Notes under the pieces: generated by a model | Database searches by the model: none | What the model saw: the letters and a program-made list of their open reading frames with translations, nothing else | Told to the model about the DNA's origin: nothing | Shown here: positions 63,234 through 64,000 of the stretch, piece by piece | Position numbering within the stretch: position 1 is the first letter of the stretch | How the letters are laid out: each line of letters opens with the position of its first letter | Position numbers and translations under genes: made by a program | Assembly: GCF_040717455.1 (NCBI RefSeq) | Contig: NZ_JBFEFH010000013.1 | Coordinates: 113,512 to 177,511, forward strand | Direction: 5' to 3' | DNA from: Tautonia sp040717455 | Lineage (GTDB): Bacteria > Planctomycetota > Planctomycetia > Isosphaerales > Isosphaeraceae | DNA: 64,000 bases

Positions 63234-63723
63234 GGCCGAAGACCGAGTGGGGGGGAGCCTGGCCGGATTGCAAGGTGTCGCGACCCGGCCGGGGACCCTT
63301 CACCACGGCCTGATCCCCGGGGGCGGGGAGAGGGGGGCGGAGTCGCCTCGACCGTCCTCGATCGCGAGTCGCCGCGGTCGCCCGGGGCCTCGACGGCGCG
63401 GAGGTTCCTCGACCTCGACCGATCGATGATCGGGGATCGAGGGCCGGGGATCAATGGCCGAGGGGGGATCGGGGCCTGGGAATCGGGTCGCATGGAGGGG
63501 GAGGGCGTCCGGTCGGGGTGGTCTGCGCTCTGGGTGTGGTGGGGGCGGTCGATCAGCGGTCCCGGCCCCTTTGGGGGGTCGGGGAGATCGGCGGAGAGGA
63601 GGGGGCGGGGCCTGATCACGGCCGGGGCGGGTCGGTCCGGGGGCCGTCGGGGGCCATCGGGCGGCCGGGATCGGGGACGATCGGGCGATCGGAGGGGGAG
63701 CAAGGGGTGTCGAATCGCGGCTC

Positions 63724-63846
63724 GGTGCGCCTGTCGGCCGCAAGGGAGCGGCCCGAGCCGTCGTGACGTATCTCATTGCCCGAAGATGGATTGAGGCGAT
63801 CGACCGGCGCATCGGGGGCGGTTTGCGAAGGTTCGTTTCGGGAATC
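63724..63846. repeat. Isolated fourth copy of the 193-bp-array motif pair
   Basis: TTCGTTTCGGGAATC is at 63832-63846 and GGTGCGCCTG at 63724-63733, 108 bp upstream instead of the 62 bp seen in the array. Orientation relative to the leftward gene downstream (permease) is the same as that of the array relative to the kinase gene. Confidence 0.7.
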
Positions 63847-64000
63847 GGCCGGGCGAGGCGCGGCGTGAGAGGGGGCGGGGGTCGGGGAGGGATCGGGGGC
63901 CGCACGGTTCGGGAGGCCGGCGCCGGTGCTCGGGGTGTCGGCGAAGCGTTTGCGGGAGGCGTGGGGGTGGGCCTGGTGCCACTGGCGGTCCTGGTCCCTG

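Larger units (their letters stand above)
62988..64000. other. 1-kb gene-free, repeat-rich region to the right edge
   Basis: It holds CTCTCCCC-type inverted repeats (63120-63145), a 45-bp partial tandem duplication (63144-63233) and a fourth copy of the 15-mer found in the 193-bp array (63832-63846). Frames crossing it have repeat or GC-shadow composition. A gene entering from the right edge on the minus strand cannot be excluded. Confidence 0.6.

Noticed and set aside
63300..64000. Protein-coding gene at the right edge
   Set aside because: Frames here lack domain-like sequence and overlap dispersed repeats; a partial gene entering from the right cannot be confirmed.

Overview
The window reads as a chromosomal segment of a GC-rich planctomycete, most likely of the Isosphaeraceae type (Isosphaera / Paludisphaera / Tautonia-like). 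This is inferred from gene content: a DUF1501 protein paired with a PSCyt1-DUF1549-DUF1553 cytochrome-like protein, two exported sulfatases (one with a C-terminal helical-repeat tail), two membrane-anchored Ser/Thr kinases, a BlaI/M56 pair whose sensor carries carboxypeptidase-regulatory-like domains, and many secreted peptidases. No rRNA, tRNA, CRISPR or prophage was seen. Coding density is ordinary, but opposite-strand shadow frames are unusually long because of the high GC.  Layout. 1-6.3 kb: serine hydrolase (cut by the left edge), S41 peptidase, a beta-lactamase-like/VanX-like fusion, and queA. 6.5-14.5 kb: a leftward run of M16 peptidase, SnoaL-like protein, LolA-like exported protein and a tricorn-like peptidase. 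14.9 kb: 2-oxoglutarate oxygenase. 16-19.5 kb: dnaE. 20-22.5 kb: an orphan YefM/Phd-like antitoxin and a Ser/Thr kinase, with a 193-bp tandem repeat array upstream of the kinase. 23.5-25.4 kb: a four-helix membrane protein divergent from a PadR/HAAS-like pair. 25.4-26.9 kb: a REP-associated tyrosine transposase between mirror-image REP arrays. 26.9-34.5 kb: glycogen phosphorylase, TPR protein, secreted beta-rich protein and an Xaa-Pro-peptidase-type hydrolase. 34.6 kb: a relic of a KDPG aldolase gene end. 34.9-37.9 kb: M56/BlaI operon with a readable promoter and operators. 38-41.9 kb: DUF1501/DUF1549 pair. 42.2-48.1 kb: eda divergent from modB-modC-kinase-RMND1-like. 48.1-51 kb: DUF488 protein, exported methyltransferase, rarA. 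51-58.7 kb: sulfatases, STAS protein, MscS channel, small membrane protein and a thioredoxin-fold protein. 59-63 kb: flippase, SIMPL protein and an orphan sugar-type ABC permease, followed by about 1 kb of gene-free repeat-rich DNA.  How the genes work together. Much of the content serves the cell envelope: exported peptidases, D-Ala-D-Ala processing, sulfatases, a mechanosensitive channel and a flippase. Signalling is represented by membrane kinases and a STAS protein, and small regulators (BlaI, PadR, YefM-like) each sit beside their likely targets. The most unusual signals are the 193-bp tandem repeats with a distant fourth copy, the REP/transposase cassette, the DD-peptidase/dipeptidase fusion, the palindrome inside the promoter of the toxin-less antitoxin, and a modBC unit without modA joined to a kinase and an RMND1-like protein. 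None of them amounts to a proven new system from sequence alone.
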